Below, piece by piece: positions 33,984-44,044 of a DNA stretch of 64,000 nt (positions are counted from its first letter, which is position 1; each line of letters starts with the position of its first letter). Source of the DNA: Clostridia bacterium (GTDB lineage Bacteria > Bacillota > Clostridia > Oscillospirales > CAG-272); the NCBI GenBank assembly GCA_017453255.1, contig JAFTKN010000027.1:1-64000 (forward strand). The letters are read 5' to 3'. The notes under the pieces were generated by a model. That model worked only from the letters and a program-made list of their open reading frames with translations, searched no databases and had not been told where the DNA came from. Position numbers and translations under genes: made by a program.

Positions 33984-34265
33984 ATGAGCAGAAGTTCCAA
34001 AAAGATGCCTTACGTAGAAGAGAAGCTCTACAATCGCATTGTAGCTATGAACGAAAAAGGCGAAAAGAAAGTTTTGAAGACCTGGTCACGTTCTTCAACA
34101 ATATTCCCAGAGTTTGTTGGACATACAATCGCAGTGCATGACGGTAGAAAGCATGCTCCCGTATATGTAACTGAGGATATGGTAGGACATAAGCTTGGTG
34201 AGTTCGCACTTACCAGAACATTCAAGGGTCACGCAGGATCAAAAACATCTAATAACGGTAAATAA
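33984..34265 (+). CDS. rpsS: 30S ribosomal protein S19
   Basis: 93 residues with [15 protein letters not shown] and [13 protein letters not shown]19 sits in the 30S head near S13. GGGAGGAAAG precedes it. Confidence 0.97.
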   Translation: MSRSSKKMPYVEEKLYNRIVAMNEKGEKKVLKTWSRSSTIFPEFVGHTIAVHDGRKHAPVYVTEDMVGHKLGEFALTRTFKGHAGSKTSNNGK

Positions 34266-34277
34266 TAGGAGATAACA

Positions 34278-34625
34278 ATGGAAACTAAAGTAGCTAATGC
34301 ATATCTTTATGACGTTCGCATTGCTCCCCGTAAAGTTCAAATAGTTCTTGACCTCGTTCGTGGCAAGGATGTTGAAATGGCTGCAGCTATTCTTAAGAAT
34401 ACACCTAAGAGAGGTGCTGAAATTCTTGAAAAGTTGCTCAAGAGTGCGGTAGCAAATGCTGAGAACAATCATAACATGGATAAATCAAAACTCTATGTTT
34501 CAAAGTGCTTCGTAACACCTGGTAGTCATATGCTCAAGAGAGTAATGCCAAGAGGTAAGGGTAGCGCTAATAGAATTTTAAAGAGAACAAGCCACATCAC
34601 AATCACAGTGGCAGAAAAAGAGTAA
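34278..34625 (+). CDS. rplV: 50S ribosomal protein L22
   Basis: 115 residues. [18 protein letters not shown] is the conserved opening, and the tunnel hairpin carries [11 protein letters not shown]. Mutations in that loop give macrolide resistance in other bacteria; no odd change is obvious. Confidence 0.97.
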   Translation: METKVANAYLYDVRIAPRKVQIVLDLVRGKDVEMAAAILKNTPKRGAEILEKLLKSAVANAENNHNMDKSKLYVSKCFVTPGSHMLKRVMPRGKGSANRILKRTSHITITVAEKE

Positions 34626-34638
34626 AGGAGAGTCAACT

Positions 34639-35403
34639 ATGGGACAGAAAGTTAATCCACACGGATTGCGCGTTGGCGTAATTAAGAATTGGGATTCAAG
34701 ATGGTACGCTTCTGACGAAAAGTTTGGCGATATCCTTGTATCTGATTATAATTTGAGAGAGCATCTCAAAAATAAGCTTCTAAACGCAGGCATTTCAAAG
34801 ATTGAAATCGAAAGAGATGCAAAGGAAACCGTTAAGGTATTCATTCACTGCGCTAAGCCTGGTATGATTATCGGTAAGGGCGGAAGCGAAATTGACAACC
34901 TTCGCAAAGAGGTTGAAAAGATTACTGGCAAGAAGGCTGTTGTTAACGTAGTAGAGGTTAAGCCAATCGAGCTTGATGCTCAGCTCGTTGCTGAAAGCAT
35001 TTGTAGCCAGCTTGAAAGACGTATCGCATTCCGTCGTGCTATGAAGCAGGCTATTGGAAGAACAATGCGTCTTGGCGCTAAGGGTATTAAGATCGCTTGT
35101 AGCGGTCGTCTTGCAGGCGCTGAAATCGCTCGCACAGAGCACTATCACGAGGGTACAATTCCACTACAGACAATCAGAGCCGACATCGACTATGGTTTCT
35201 GGGAGGCTAATACAACTTACGGTAAAATCGGCGTTAAGGTTTGGATTTACAAGGGCGAGGTTCTTAACGAGGTAAGCAAAAAAACTGAGAATAAGAACGA
35301 CAGACCAAGAAGAAGATTCAACAAGGATGGTAACAAAGAGGGCCGTAACAACACACGTAGAGCTCCTCGTGCTCCAAAAACAACTGAAGGAGGCGAGCAC
35401 TAA
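34639..35403 (+). CDS. rpsC: 30S ribosomal protein S3
   Basis: 254 residues, longer than the common 210-230. The KH domain has [14 protein letters not shown] near 77-90. The extra C-terminal tail (about 212-254) is basic and disordered, with many Arg, Lys and Asn. It shares one base with the rplP start. Confidence 0.97.
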   Translation: MGQKVNPHGLRVGVIKNWDSRWYASDEKFGDILVSDYNLREHLKNKLLNAGISKIEIERDAKETVKVFIHCAKPGMIIGKGGSEIDNLRKEVEKITGKKAVVNVVEVKPIELDAQLVAESICSQLERRIAFRRAMKQAIGRTMRLGAKGIKIACSGRLAGAEIARTEHYHEGTIPLQTIRADIDYGFWEANTTYGKIGVKVWIYKGEVLNEVSKKTENKNDRPRRRFNKDGNKEGRNNTRRAPRAPKTTEGGEH

Positions 35404-35831
35404 TGTTAATGCCTAAGAGAGTTAAATATAGACGTGTACAAAGAGGTCGCCTTACAGGTAAGGCTTCCCGTGGTAACAAGGTTACTAACGGTCAGTATGG
35501 TTTAGTAGCTTGTGAGCCAGCTTGGATCACAGCTAACCAAATTGAAGCTGCACGTATTGCCATGACAAGATATATCCGTCGTGGTGGTCAGGTTTGGATT
35601 AAGATATTCCCTGACAAGCCAATCACAGAAAAGCCAGCTGAAACTCGTATGGGTTCAGGTAAGGGTTCACCTGAGTATTGGGTAGCCGTTGTTAAGCCAG
35701 GCAGAGTAATGTTTGAAATGGACGGCGTTAGCGAGGAAATAGCTAGAGAGGCTATGCGTCTTGCTATGCACAAACTTCCTATCAAGTGTAAGTTTGTAAC
35801 AAAGGAACAAACAGAGGAAGAGGAGGCGTAA
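35403..35831 (+). CDS. rplP: 50S ribosomal protein L16
   Basis: 142 residues, starting [11 protein letters not shown] as in most bacteria. GGAGG lies nine bases before this ATG, which favours it over the ATG two codons later. [18 protein letters not shown] marks the tRNA-binding segment. Confidence 0.97.
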   Translation: MLMPKRVKYRRVQRGRLTGKASRGNKVTNGQYGLVACEPAWITANQIEAARIAMTRYIRRGGQVWIKIFPDKPITEKPAETRMGSGKGSPEYWVAVVKPGRVMFEMDGVSEEIAREAMRLAMHKLPIKCKFVTKEQTEEEEA

Positions 35832-35834
35832 GTG

Positions 35835-36023
35835 ATGAAAACAGCAGAAATAAGAAACCTAAGTGTTCAAGAGCTTGAAAACAAACTTAAGGAACTCAAA
35901 GAGGAACTCTTTAATCTTCGTTTTCAGCACACAATCAACCAACTCGAAAATCCTCACAAGATAGCTGATGTTAAAAAGGACATCGCTCGTGTAAAAACAG
36001 TTCTCAACGAGAAGAACGCATAA
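35835..36023 (+). CDS. rpmC: 50S ribosomal protein L29
   Basis: 62 residues, a helical hairpin with [12 protein letters not shown] and [15 protein letters not shown] chose the ATG at 35835, eight bases after GGAGG; the codon just before it is an in-frame GTG. Confidence 0.95.
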   Translation: MKTAEIRNLSVQELENKLKELKEELFNLRFQHTINQLENPHKIADVKKDIARVKTVLNEKNA

Positions 36024-36040
36024 GTGGAGGAAAATGAGTT

Positions 36041-36301
36041 ATGACAGAAACACGTAACCTCAGAAAGACCAGAGTTGGTATTGTTGTTAGCAACAAGATG
36101 GACAAAACTATCGTAGTTGCTATTAAGGATAATGTAAAGCATCCTGTTTACAGCAAGATTATTAAGCGTACAACAAAGATTCATGCTCACGACGAGAAGA
36201 ATGAGTGCGCAATCGGCGACAAGGTAGAAGTAATGGAGACCAGACCTCTTTCAAAGACAAAGAGATGGCGCCTTGTTCAAATCATAGAAAAAGTAAAATA
36301 A
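36041..36301 (+). CDS. rpsQ: 30S ribosomal protein S17
   Basis: 86 residues, an OB-fold primary 16S-binding protein. [16 protein letters not shown] and [10 protein letters not shown] are typical. A 78-base spacer with one hairpin (GGTACATT near 36318 pairing with AATGTGCC near 36336) follows. Confidence 0.97.
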   Translation: MTETRNLRKTRVGIVVSNKMDKTIVVAIKDNVKHPVYSKIIKRTTKIHAHDEKNECAIGDKVEVMETRPLSKTKRWRLVQIIEKVK

Positions 36302-36379
36302 TTAATCTCATCCTTTGGGTACATTAAAAAAAGAAAATGTGCCGAAGCTTAGGGAAACCTTATTAGGAGGATATTTAAA

Positions 36380-36748
36380 GTGATTCAGCAAGAAAGCAGA
36401 ATGAAGGTTGCCGATAACACAGGCGCTAAAGAGCTTCTTTGCATCAGAGTACTCGGCGGTACAGGTAGAAGATATGCTAATATCGGTGACGTTGTAGTTT
36501 GCTCAGTTAAGAAGGCAGCTCCTGGCGGAATTGTTAAAAAGGGCGACGTAGTAAAGGCTGTAATCGTAAGAAGTGCTAAGGGACTTCGTCGTCAAGACGG
36601 CTCTTACATCAAGTTTGACGAGAATGCAGCAGTAATTATTAAAGAAGATAAGACACCAAGAGGAACACGTATCTTTGGCCCAGTGGCTAGAGAACTTCGT
36701 GAAAAGGAATTTACAAAGATCCTTTCACTCGCTCCTGAAGTACTTTAA
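36380..36748 (+). CDS. rplN: 50S ribosomal protein L14
   Basis: 122 residues. It starts at a GTG (36380) with AGGAGG upstream; no ATG is in frame nearby at the right place. [17 protein letters not shown] is the conserved opening. Confidence 0.97.
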   Translation: MIQQESRMKVADNTGAKELLCIRVLGGTGRRYANIGDVVVCSVKKAAPGGIVKKGDVVKAVIVRSAKGLRRQDGSYIKFDENAAVIIKEDKTPRGTRIFGPVARELREKEFTKILSLAPEVL

Positions 36749-36764
36749 TTGGAGGTAAGTAATA

Positions 36765-37094
36765 ATGAAGAAGATGCACATTAAACGTGATGACACAGTT
36801 ATTGTTATCTCTGGTGATGACAAGGGTGTTAAGGGTAAGGTACTCGCAGTAAGCCCAGAAGAAGGCAAGGTTATTGTTGAGGGTGCAAACATTGTATCCA
36901 AGCATCAAAAGCCAAGAAAGCAGGGCGAAACAGGCGGTATTCTTAAGGTAGAGGGTGCTATGTATGCATCCAAGGTTCAGCTCGTATGCCAAAACTCAAA
37001 GTGCGCTAAGTACAACAAGGGTACAAGAGTTAAGCATGCAGTAGTTGATGGTAAAAAGGTTCGCGTTTGCGCAAAATGCGGACAAGAGCTTTAA
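36765..37094 (+). CDS. rplX: 50S ribosomal protein L24
   Basis: 109 residues. The KOW motif lies at about 8-32 (DTVIVISGDDKGVKGKVL). The C-terminus has CQNSKC and CAKCGQEL, a four-Cys set that could bind zinc, as in some clostridial L24 forms. Confidence 0.97.
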   Translation: MKKMHIKRDDTVIVISGDDKGVKGKVLAVSPEEGKVIVEGANIVSKHQKPRKQGETGGILKVEGAMYASKVQLVCQNSKCAKYNKGTRVKHAVVDGKKVRVCAKCGQEL

Positions 37095-37115
37095 TAGGTA
37101 AGGAGGTAACTTATA

Positions 37116-37655
37116 ATGTCAAGAATGAAGGACTTATATAAAAACGAAGTTGCTCCTGCGCTTATGACAAAGTTCGCTTATAAGAGCTCAATGCAAATTC
37201 CACGCTTCAACAAGATCGTTATCAACGTTGGCGCTGGTGATGCAAAGGACAACGCAAAGGTAATTGATAAGATTATCGAAGAAATCTCACTCATCTCAGG
37301 ACAGAAGGCAGTTCCAACATACGCAAGAAAGAGCGTAGCTAACTTCAAGCTCCGTGAGGGTGTTAAAATCGGTGCGAAGGTTACACTTCGTGGCGAAAGA
37401 ATGTACGAATTTATGGATAGACTTTTCACATTTGCTCTTCCAAGAGTTCGTGACTTCAAGGGTATAAATCCAAACGGCTTTGACGGACGTGGTAACTACT
37501 CAATGGGTCTTAAGGAACAGCTCATATTCCCAGAAATCGAATATGATAAGGTTGATAAGATCAGAGGTATGGATATCACATTCGTAACAACAGCTACAAC
37601 AGATGAAGAAGCAAAAGAGCTCCTTACACTTATGGGCGCTCCATTTGCGAAATAA
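37116..37655 (+). CDS. rplE: 50S ribosomal protein L5
   Basis: 179 residues, full length. It has [29 protein letters not shown] and the [18 protein letters not shown] segment. L5 contacts 5S rRNA and the P-site tRNA. Confidence 0.97.
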   Translation: MSRMKDLYKNEVAPALMTKFAYKSSMQIPRFNKIVINVGAGDAKDNAKVIDKIIEEISLISGQKAVPTYARKSVANFKLREGVKIGAKVTLRGERMYEFMDRLFTFALPRVRDFKGINPNGFDGRGNYSMGLKEQLIFPEIEYDKVDKIRGMDITFVTTATTDEEAKELLTLMGAPFAK

Positions 37656-37674
37656 TTAGAGGAGGACTGACAAG

Positions 37675-37860
37675 ATGGCAAAGAAGGCTATGGTGCTTAA
37701 GCAACAAAGAGCACAAAAATATTCTACAAGAGAATACAACCGCTGCAAAATCTGTGGCAGACCTCACGGTTATCTTCGCAAGTACGGTGTTTGCCGTATC
37801 TGCTTCCGTGAGCTTGCTTACGCTGGTGAAATCCCAGGTGTAAGAAAGGCAAGCTGGTAA
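37675..37860 (+). CDS. rpsN: 30S ribosomal protein S14, zinc type
   Basis: 61 residues, the short zinc form. Cys pairs in CKICGRPHG and CRICFREL hold the metal. The ending [11 protein letters not shown] is typical. A 161-base structured spacer follows. Confidence 0.97.
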   Translation: MAKKAMVLKQQRAQKYSTREYNRCKICGRPHGYLRKYGVCRICFRELAYAGEIPGVRKASW

Positions 37861-38021
37861 AAGCTTAATAAACCGAGCAATCGGTAAAAAATATTAAGAA
37901 TACAAAGTATTCAAACTCCAAACTAACCGGAAGGAAACAAGATATGTTTAACCACCGGTAAGCCGTCACCCAATAGGGTGGCAGCAAGGTTGGTAACTTG
38001 CATAAATAGGAGGAAAATAAA
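37861..38021 (+). promoter_or_regulatory. Structured spacer between rpsN and rpsH
   Basis: Five stems are visible by eye: ACCGA-GCAA-TCGGT (37872-37885, a GNRA loop), GAATAC-AAA-GTATTC (37898-37912), ACCGG/CCGGT (37926-37930, 37955-37959), CACCC-AATA-GGGTG (37967-37980) and GCAAG/CTTGC (37984-37988, 37997-38001). Such a long folded spacer is unusual at this place. Control by S8 or S14 is possible but unproven. Confidence 0.65.
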
Positions 38022-38420
38022 ATGCAAATTTCAGACGTAATTGCAGACATGCTCACCAGAATCAGAAATGCAAGCAATGCAAAGCATGAAAACGTTGATA
38101 TCCCAGCTTCAAATATGAAGAAGGCAATCGCTGACATTCTTCTTGAAGAGGGCTACATTAAGGGCGTTTCAGTAATCGAGGACGGTAAGCAGGGCGTAAT
38201 CAGAATTACACTTAAGTACGAGGCTGGTAAGACAAGAGCTATCCATGGTATTAAGAGAGTTTCTAAGCCAGGTCTTAGAATTTACTCAAACTGTGAGGAT
38301 ATGCCAAAGGTTATGAACGGTCTTGGTATTGCAATCGTATCCACATCAAAGGGCATTATGACAGACAAAAAGGCAAGACGTGAAAACGTTGGCGGCGAAA
38401 TTCTCGCATTTGTTTGGTAA
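38022..38420 (+). CDS. rpsH: 30S ribosomal protein S8
   Basis: 132 residues with [11 protein letters not shown] and the C-terminal [21 protein letters not shown]8 is the regulator of the spc operon in E. coli. Here its gene lies directly after the folded spacer. Confidence 0.97.
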   Translation: MQISDVIADMLTRIRNASNAKHENVDIPASNMKKAIADILLEEGYIKGVSVIEDGKQGVIRITLKYEAGKTRAIHGIKRVSKPGLRIYSNCEDMPKVMNGLGIAIVSTSKGIMTDKKARRENVGGEILAFVW

Positions 38421-38438
38421 TAACGGGAGGTAAAGAAC

Positions 38439-38981
38439 ATGTCAAGAATAGGAAGAAATCCAATTAATGTTCCCTCCGGCGTAAACGTATCAATCGATAC
38501 AGAAAATTGCGTTATTACAGTTAAGGGTCCTAAGGGTACATTAACACAAAACTATCACAACAGAATGATTGTTAGCTATGATGCAAACGTAATCACTGTT
38601 GCTCGTCCAAGTGACGAAAAAGAGGATCGTGCACTTCACGGTCTTACAAGAACACTTATCTACAATATGGTAGTTGGTGTAACTGAGGGCTACACAAAGA
38701 AGCTCGAGGTTAATGGTGTAGGCTACAGAGTAGCAATGCAGGGCAAGGCACTCAACCTTACACTTGGTTATTCTCACCCAGTAATCGTAGATGCACCAGA
38801 GGGAATCACCTTTGAAACACCTGATGCAAATACAATTCTTGTAAAGGGCATCAACAAGCAGGTTGTTGGCGAAACAGCTGCATTTGTTCGTTCAAGAAGA
38901 GCTCCTGAGCCATATAAGGGCAAGGGTATTAAGTACGAGGGTGAAAAGATCCGTCGTAAATCCGGTAAAACCGGCAAATAA
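38439..38981 (+). CDS. rplF: 50S ribosomal protein L6
   Basis: 180 residues in two related domains. SRIGRNPINVPSGV, LGYSHPV and EPYKGKGIKYEGE are the family signs. L6 lies near the factor-binding site. Confidence 0.97.
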   Translation: MSRIGRNPINVPSGVNVSIDTENCVITVKGPKGTLTQNYHNRMIVSYDANVITVARPSDEKEDRALHGLTRTLIYNMVVGVTEGYTKKLEVNGVGYRVAMQGKALNLTLGYSHPVIVDAPEGITFETPDANTILVKGINKQVVGETAAFVRSRRAPEPYKGKGIKYEGEKIRRKSGKTGK

Positions 38982-38999
38982 TGAAAGGAGAGGAAAAAG

Positions 39000-39359
39000 A
39001 TGGTATCAAGAAAAGATAGCAACGCACAACGTCTTAAGAGACATGCAAGAGTTCGTGGAAAAATTTCAGGAACAGCACTTCGTCCTCGTTTATGCGTTTA
39101 TCGTTCAAACAAAAATATCTCTTGCCAAATCATTGATGATGAGGCAGGCGTAACACTCGTTTCCGCTTCTACAATGGAGGCCGGATTTGAGGGTATCGGA
39201 AGCAATAAGGAGGCTGCTAAGAAGGTTGGCCTTATGATTGCTGAAAAGGCACTTGCAAAGGGAATAGACACAGTTGTATTTGACCGTGGTGGTTATGTAT
39301 ATCACGGCCGTGTATCAGAGCTTGCTGAGGGTGCAAGAGAAGGCGGACTTAAGTTCTAA
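39000..39359 (+). CDS. rplR: 50S ribosomal protein L18
   Basis: 119 residues, a 5S rRNA-binding protein. [18 protein letters not shown] and [25 protein letters not shown] are typical. It is followed by a 70-base spacer with two hairpins (near 39361-39379 and 39399-39417). Confidence 0.97.
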   Translation: MVSRKDSNAQRLKRHARVRGKISGTALRPRLCVYRSNKNISCQIIDDEAGVTLVSASTMEAGFEGIGSNKEAAKKVGLMIAEKALAKGIDTVVFDRGGYVYHGRVSELAEGAREGGLKF

Positions 39360-39429
39360 TTCTTACCCGAAATAAGAAATCTGGTTTGTACACTGTTTAA
39401 TTTAATTAAACATAATAGGAGAAAAATAA

Positions 39430-39933
39430 ATGTCTACAAAAATCGACGCAGCTACACTTAATCTCCAAGAGAGAATGGTAGCACTTAACCGTGTTTCCAA
39501 GACAGTTAAGGGTGGTCGTATTGCTCGTTTCACAGCTCTTATGGTAGTTGGTGACGGCAATGGTCACGTTGGCTATGGTCTTGGTAAGGCAGCCGAGGTT
39601 CCAGACGCAATTCGTAAGGGAATTGAGGATGCTAAGAAGAACATGATTACAGTATCTATTAAGGATACAACAATTCCACATGAAGTTTTAGGTAAGTTTG
39701 GTGCAGGTACTGTGCTTCTAAAGCCAGCTTCACTTGGTACAGGTATTATCGCAGGTCAAACAGTTAGAGCTGTTTTAGAGCTTGCTGGTATTAAGAATAT
39801 TAGAGCGAAGAGCCTCCGTTCAAACAACAAGACAAACGTAGTTAAGGCTACATTTGAAGGTTTGAAACAACTCCGCAGTCTCGAAGAAGTTGCAAAGACT
39901 CGTGGTCTTTCTGCAGACAAAGTTTTAGGTTAA
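39430..39933 (+). CDS. rpsE: 30S ribosomal protein S5
   Basis: 167 residues. The dsRNA-binding-like domain has [16 protein letters not shown], and the second has [21 protein letters not shown]. It supports decoding accuracy. Confidence 0.97.
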   Translation: MSTKIDAATLNLQERMVALNRVSKTVKGGRIARFTALMVVGDGNGHVGYGLGKAAEVPDAIRKGIEDAKKNMITVSIKDTTIPHEVLGKFGAGTVLLKPASLGTGIIAGQTVRAVLELAGIKNIRAKSLRSNNKTNVVKATFEGLKQLRSLEEVAKTRGLSADKVLG

Positions 39934-39946
39934 GGAGGACTATAAG

Positions 39947-40126
39947 ATGGAAAACGTAAAGGTAACTCTTACAAAGAGTCTTATAGCTTGCAAGCCTAAC
40001 CAAAAGGCAACTGCTAAGTCACTCGGTCTTAACAAGATCGGAGACACAATTGTTTGCAAAAACGATAAGGTTTTGGCAGGCAAGGTAAAGGTAATTTCTC
40101 ATCTCGTAACAGTTGAGAATGCGTAA
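39947..40126 (+). CDS. rpmD: 50S ribosomal protein L30
   Basis: 59 residues, starting MENVKVTLTKSLIACKPN, with AAGGAGG upstream. It has ATAKSLGLNKIGD, the usual L30 core. It was too short to stand out by length alone, but motif and place are clear. A 71-base spacer with two small hairpins precedes rplO. Confidence 0.96.
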   Translation: MENVKVTLTKSLIACKPNQKATAKSLGLNKIGDTIVCKNDKVLAGKVKVISHLVTVENA

Positions 40127-40197
40127 ACGACTGCCGGAGGGCAGAAATTGATTGATTAACAATCGAAAAAATTGATTTCAAATAAGGAGGATAAAAA

Positions 40198-40638
40198 ATG
40201 AAGCTCCATGAACTTTCTCCAGCTGCTGGTTCAGCAAAGGCAGCATGGCGTAAAGGTAGAGGTCCCGGTTCTGGTAATGGTAAAACTGCAGGAAAAGGAC
40301 ACAAGGGACAGAATGCACGTTCAGGTGGCGGAGTAAGACCAGGCTTTGAGGGTGGTCAGCTCCCACTATATAGAAAACTTCCTAAGAGAGGATTTAACAA
40401 TAAATTTGCTAAGGAGTACGCTATCGTAAATGTAAGCGACCTTAACAAGTTTGAAAACGGCGCAACTGTAACTCTTGAAACACTTGTAAATTGCGGTATC
40501 GTTCGCAAGGAACTTGATGGACTCAAAGTGCTTGGAAACGGTAACATCACAAAGGCTATTACCGTTGAGGCTAAGATTTTCTCACAAACAGCTAAAGAGA
40601 AAATCGAGGCAGCAGGCGGAAAAGCTGAGGTGAAATAA
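40198..40638 (+). CDS. rplO: 50S ribosomal protein L15
   Basis: 146 residues. The Gly/Arg-rich N-terminal arm ([20 protein letters not shown]) reaches into the 50S core. The C-terminal globular part is complete. Two bases separate it from secY. Confidence 0.97.
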   Translation: MKLHELSPAAGSAKAAWRKGRGPGSGNGKTAGKGHKGQNARSGGGVRPGFEGGQLPLYRKLPKRGFNNKFAKEYAIVNVSDLNKFENGATVTLETLVNCGIVRKELDGLKVLGNGNITKAITVEAKIFSQTAKEKIEAAGGKAEVK

Positions 40639-40640
40639 TT

Positions 40641-42101
40641 ATGTTTAAAACCTTAGCTAACGCTTGGAAAATAAAAGATTTAAGATCAAAGCTCTTATTT
40701 ACACTATTTATTGTTTTGGTTTACAGAATAGGTACAGCAGTTCCTGTTCCATTTGTAAATGCTTCAGTAGTATTTAGTGGACAATCAGAGGGCTCAATCT
40801 TCGGATTTTTAAACACTCTTTCAGGTGGTGCGTTTGAAAACGGCTCACTATTTGCGCTTGGTGTATCACCTTATATTACTGCATCAATCGTAGTTCAGCT
40901 TTTATCAATCGCAATCCCAGCTCTCGAAAGACTTGCTAAGCAGGGCGAGGAGGGCAAGAAGGCAATTAATGCAATCACAAGATATATCACTATAGCTATT
41001 TCAATCGTAACAGCTATTGGTTACTATATGCTACTTAGATCAATGAAGAATGAAGAAACAGGCGTAAATGGCTTGACAGACTTCGCTGTTAACTCTGAGT
41101 ACGCTGGCTTTGCAGCAGTAGTAATTATTGCTTGCTTTGTAGCAGGCTCATGCGTAGTTATGTGGCTTGGTGAAAAGATTAATGAGCATGGTATCGGTAA
41201 CGGTATTTCAATGATTCTATTTGCTAACATCGTATCACGTGGATATCCACTTCTTATGAAGTTTATCTCTATGTTCCAGGTAGAGGCATCCGGTTACACA
41301 ACAGATAATTATGTATTTAAGGATGGCACTATTCAGCCAGAGGTTATAGAGGGAAATGGTATTCCAATAGGCTCAATGATCTTTACTGTATTAGTAGTAA
41401 TTGGCTTGCTTGCAATGATTTGGTTCGTAATTCACATCTCAGATAGTGAAAGACGTATTCCTGTTCAGTATGCAAAGAGAGTAGTTGGAAGAAAAATGTA
41501 TGGAGGACAAAACTCCAACATTCCATTAAAGGTTAATATGGCAGGCGTTATGCCTATCATTTTCGCAAATGCAATTTTAACAATTCCAACAACTATTGCA
41601 ATGTTTATAACTCCAACCTATACAGGTGATGATTATCAAACATATACAAGAGAGCCTTGGAATTCAATAGTAAACGCATTCTCCCAGTCATCTTGGTTCT
41701 ATGCACTATTAACATTTGCATTAATTCTTGCATTTGCATACTTCTATGTAGCAATTTCCTTCAATCCATATGAGGTTTCTGGAAATCTACAAAAGAATGG
41801 TGGTGCTGTTCCTGGTATTCGTCCAGGTAAGGCAACTGCTATGTTCATTAAAAAGGTTCTTTCAAAGGTTACATTTATCGGCGCACTTTCACTTTCAGTA
41901 ATCTGCGTAATTCCATTAATTATTAACGTTGTAATTGTAAATCTTGTAAACGTAAATATTGCGTTTATGTCATTTACCTATGTATCTGAGCTTGCTCAAT
42001 GTGGTACATCAATCGTTATCGTAGTTGGCGTTATCATTGAAACTGTAAGAGAAATTGAGTCACAAATGACAATGCGTCATTATAAGGGCTTCCTTGGTTA
42101 A
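40641..42101 (+). CDS. secY: Preprotein translocase subunit SecY
   Basis: The protein-conducting channel in the cytoplasmic membrane, 486 residues, about 50 longer than usual. About ten membrane helices are visible. Conserved segments include PYITASIVVQLL, GNGISMILFANI, RRIPVQYAKRVVG and the closing TVREIESQMTMRHYKGFL. The extra length lies mainly in outer loops near residues 205-235 and 325-350, which are polar and acidic. Adk and Map follow closely. Confidence 0.97.
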   Translation: MFKTLANAWKIKDLRSKLLFTLFIVLVYRIGTAVPVPFVNASVVFSGQSEGSIFGFLNTLSGGAFENGSLFALGVSPYITASIVVQLLSIAIPALERLAKQGEEGKKAINAITRYITIAISIVTAIGYYMLLRSMKNEETGVNGLTDFAVNSEYAGFAAVVIIACFVAGSCVVMWLGEKINEHGIGNGISMILFANIVSRGYPLLMKFISMFQVEASGYTTDNYVFKDGTIQPEVIEGNGIPIGSMIFTVLVVIGLLAMIWFVIHISDSERRIPVQYAKRVVGRKMYGGQNSNIPLKVNMAGVMPIIFANAILTIPTTIAMFITPTYTGDDYQTYTREPWNSIVNAFSQSSWFYALLTFALILAFAYFYVAISFNPYEVSGNLQKNGGAVPGIRPGKATAMFIKKVLSKVTFIGALSLSVICVIPLIINVVIVNLVNVNIAFMSFTYVSELAQCGTSIVIVVGVIIETVREIESQMTMRHYKGFLG

Positions 42102-42116
42102 TAAAGGAGAATAATA

Positions 42117-42770
42117 ATGGCTAAGAATCTTAAAATGATATTCCTTGGTGCACCTGGTGCAGGCAAGGGAACACAATCTGACATCGTAGCTGAAAAGTAT
42201 GGTATTCCTACCATTTCAACAGGCGTAATGATCAGAGAAGCGATTAAAAACGACACCGAGCTGGGACGCACCGCAAAGGCTTATGCTGAAAGCGGAAAGC
42301 TTGCTCCAGACGAGGTTGTAATAGGTATCATTGGTGAAAGACTTTCAAAGGATGACTGCAAAAATGGCTTTATCCTTGACGGCTTCCCAAGAACCGTTCC
42401 ACAGGCTGAGGCGCTTGACAAAATGGGAGTTGAAATAAACTGCGTTGTCAGCATCGAGGTTGCGGATGAAAAAATCGTTACCCGTATGAGTGGTAGACGT
42501 GCTTGCCCAAAGTGTGGCGCAACCTATCACATTGTATATAATCCTTCTAAGGACGGAGAAAAGTGCGAAAAATGTGGCGAGGCTCTATCCATTAGAAAGG
42601 ATGATGCTCCTGAGGTTGTTCTTGATAGACTTCATATTTATCATGAGCAAACAGAGCCCCTTAAGGATTTCTACGGTAAAAAGGGCGTTTTAGCATTAGT
42701 TGAGGGACAAGAAAAGGTTGAGGATACAACTGCTCTTACACTTTCAGCTATTGAAAACGCAGTAAAATAA
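42117..42770 (+). CDS. adk: Adenylate kinase
   Basis: Balances AMP, ADP and ATP, 217 residues. The P-loop is GAPGAGKGTQSD; the NMP site has STGVMIREAI and DGFPRTVPQAEAL. The lid has two Cys pairs (CPKCGATYH, CEKCGEAL) that bind zinc, the form usual in Gram-positives. AAAGGAGAA precedes it. Three bases separate it from map. Confidence 0.97.
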   Translation: MAKNLKMIFLGAPGAGKGTQSDIVAEKYGIPTISTGVMIREAIKNDTELGRTAKAYAESGKLAPDEVVIGIIGERLSKDDCKNGFILDGFPRTVPQAEALDKMGVEINCVVSIEVADEKIVTRMSGRRACPKCGATYHIVYNPSKDGEKCEKCGEALSIRKDDAPEVVLDRLHIYHEQTEPLKDFYGKKGVLALVEGQEKVEDTTALTLSAIENAVK

Positions 42771-42773
42771 GTT

Positions 42774-43532
42774 ATGATTCAATTAAAAACACCTGAGCAA
42801 ATTGAGATAATGAAGGTTGCTGGTAGAATTACTGGCGAAACCCTACTCATGGCAAAGGAATTAATTCGAGAAGGCGTAACTACAAAAGAAATTGATGAAA
42901 AGATTAACCGTTATATCAAGAAATGTGGTGCGAAGCCAACATTTCTTGGATACGGTGGATTTCCTGGTAGCGCCTGCATAAGCATTAACAATGAGGTAAT
43001 ACATGGTATTCCTTCACACAAAAGAGTGCTTAAAAATGGCGATATTGTAAAAATCGACGTAGGTGCAGAGTGGCACGGCTTTACAGGTGACAGTGCAGCC
43101 ACCTTCGCTGTCGGTGAAATCTCAAGTGAGGCACAAAGACTAATTGATGTCACAAGAGAAAGCTTCTTTAAGGCGATTACAGCACTTGAAAATACCGAAA
43201 ACCCAAGGGTTGGAGATATTGGATATGCAGTAGAAAGCTATGTAAAGGAGAATGGCTTTTCAGTAGTGCGTGACTTTGTAGGTCACGGCGTGGGTGCAAA
43301 TCTTCACGAGGATCCAAATGTTCCAAACTATGGAACTAAGGGACGTGGAGTTAGAATTTACCCAGGTATGACCTTGGCGATTGAGCCAATGGTAAATCAA
43401 GGCACACATATGGTTAGAATGCTATCTGACGGCTGGGGAGTTGTAACAGCTGACGGAATGCTATCAGCTCATTACGAGCATAGCATAGCAGTAACCGACA
43501 ACGGCATAATTCTTTTAACAAAGGTTGACTAA
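42774..43532 (+). CDS. map: Methionine aminopeptidase, type I
   Basis: Removes the first Met from new proteins, 252 residues. The five metal ligands are visible: Asp in KIDVGAEW and in GFTGDSA, His in GHGVG, Glu in AIEPM and in EHSIAV. The conserved His of GIPSHKR is also present. No clear ribosome site precedes the start, so translation probably depends on adk. A 124-base folded spacer follows. Confidence 0.96.
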   Translation: MIQLKTPEQIEIMKVAGRITGETLLMAKELIREGVTTKEIDEKINRYIKKCGAKPTFLGYGGFPGSACISINNEVIHGIPSHKRVLKNGDIVKIDVGAEWHGFTGDSAATFAVGEISSEAQRLIDVTRESFFKAITALENTENPRVGDIGYAVESYVKENGFSVVRDFVGHGVGANLHEDPNVPNYGTKGRGVRIYPGMTLAIEPMVNQGTHMVRMLSDGWGVVTADGMLSAHYEHSIAVTDNGIILLTKVD

Positions 43533-43656
43533 CTCGAAAAATTTGATTTCTTCAACGCGGCTGAATTTTGAAGAATGAACTAAACCGAAATATCGCACGT
43601 TACTTCGATATACGGATTTGAATAATAATTTACCCGCAGAAAAATGAGAGGATAAT
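43533..43656 (+). promoter_or_regulatory. Structured spacer between map and infA
   Basis: TTCTTCAA (43548-43555) pairs with TTGAAGAA (43568-43575). ATATCG (43590-43595) pairs with CGATAT (43606-43611), extended by CCG/CGG outside. No gene is supported. Neither hairpin has a T-run, so they are not plain terminators. Confidence 0.55.
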
Positions 43657-43875
43657 ATGGGAAAACAAGATGTAATGGAATTTGAAGGCGTAGTTACCGA
43701 AGCACTTCCTAACGCGACCTTCAAGGTAAAATTGCCTAATGGGCACATAATAACAGCCCATATATCAGGCAAACTAAGACTTAATTATATTAGAATATTG
43801 CCCGGTGATAAGGTAACCGTTGAGGTATCAGTATATGACCTCACAAAGGGACGTATCACATGGCGCGCTAAATAA
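43657..43875 (+). CDS. infA: Translation initiation factor IF-1
   Basis: 72 residues, an OB-fold factor that covers the A site. [19 protein letters not shown] and [16 protein letters not shown] are standard. The opening is MGKQDV rather than the usual MAKEDV/MSKDDV. GAGAGGATA precedes it. Confidence 0.97.
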   Translation: MGKQDVMEFEGVVTEALPNATFKVKLPNGHIITAHISGKLRLNYIRILPGDKVTVEVSVYDLTKGRITWRAK

Positions 43876-43892
43876 GAAAGGCGGTTTTAATA

Positions 43893-44006
43893 ATGAAAGT
43901 AAAGCCTTCCGTAAAGAAAATCTGTGATAAGTGCAAGATTATAAAGAGAAAGGGTACCGTAATGGTAATTTGCGAGAACCCTAAGCACAAACAGAGACAG
44001 GGCTAA
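43893..44006 (+). CDS. rpmJ: 50S ribosomal protein L36
   Basis: 37 residues, [20 protein letters not shown] at the start and [10 protein letters not shown] at the end. CDKC, a later Cys and His form the zinc site. It is very short and lies 17 bases after infA. Confidence 0.97.
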   Translation: MKVKPSVKKICDKCKIIKRKGTVMVICENPKHKQRQG

Positions 44007-44044
44007 TTCAAACCAAACCAAAAATTTAATGAGGTGAAAAACTA

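Noticed and set aside
38863..39153. 96-residue frame overlapping rplF and rplR
   Set aside because: Shadow of two certain ribosomal genes in another frame.
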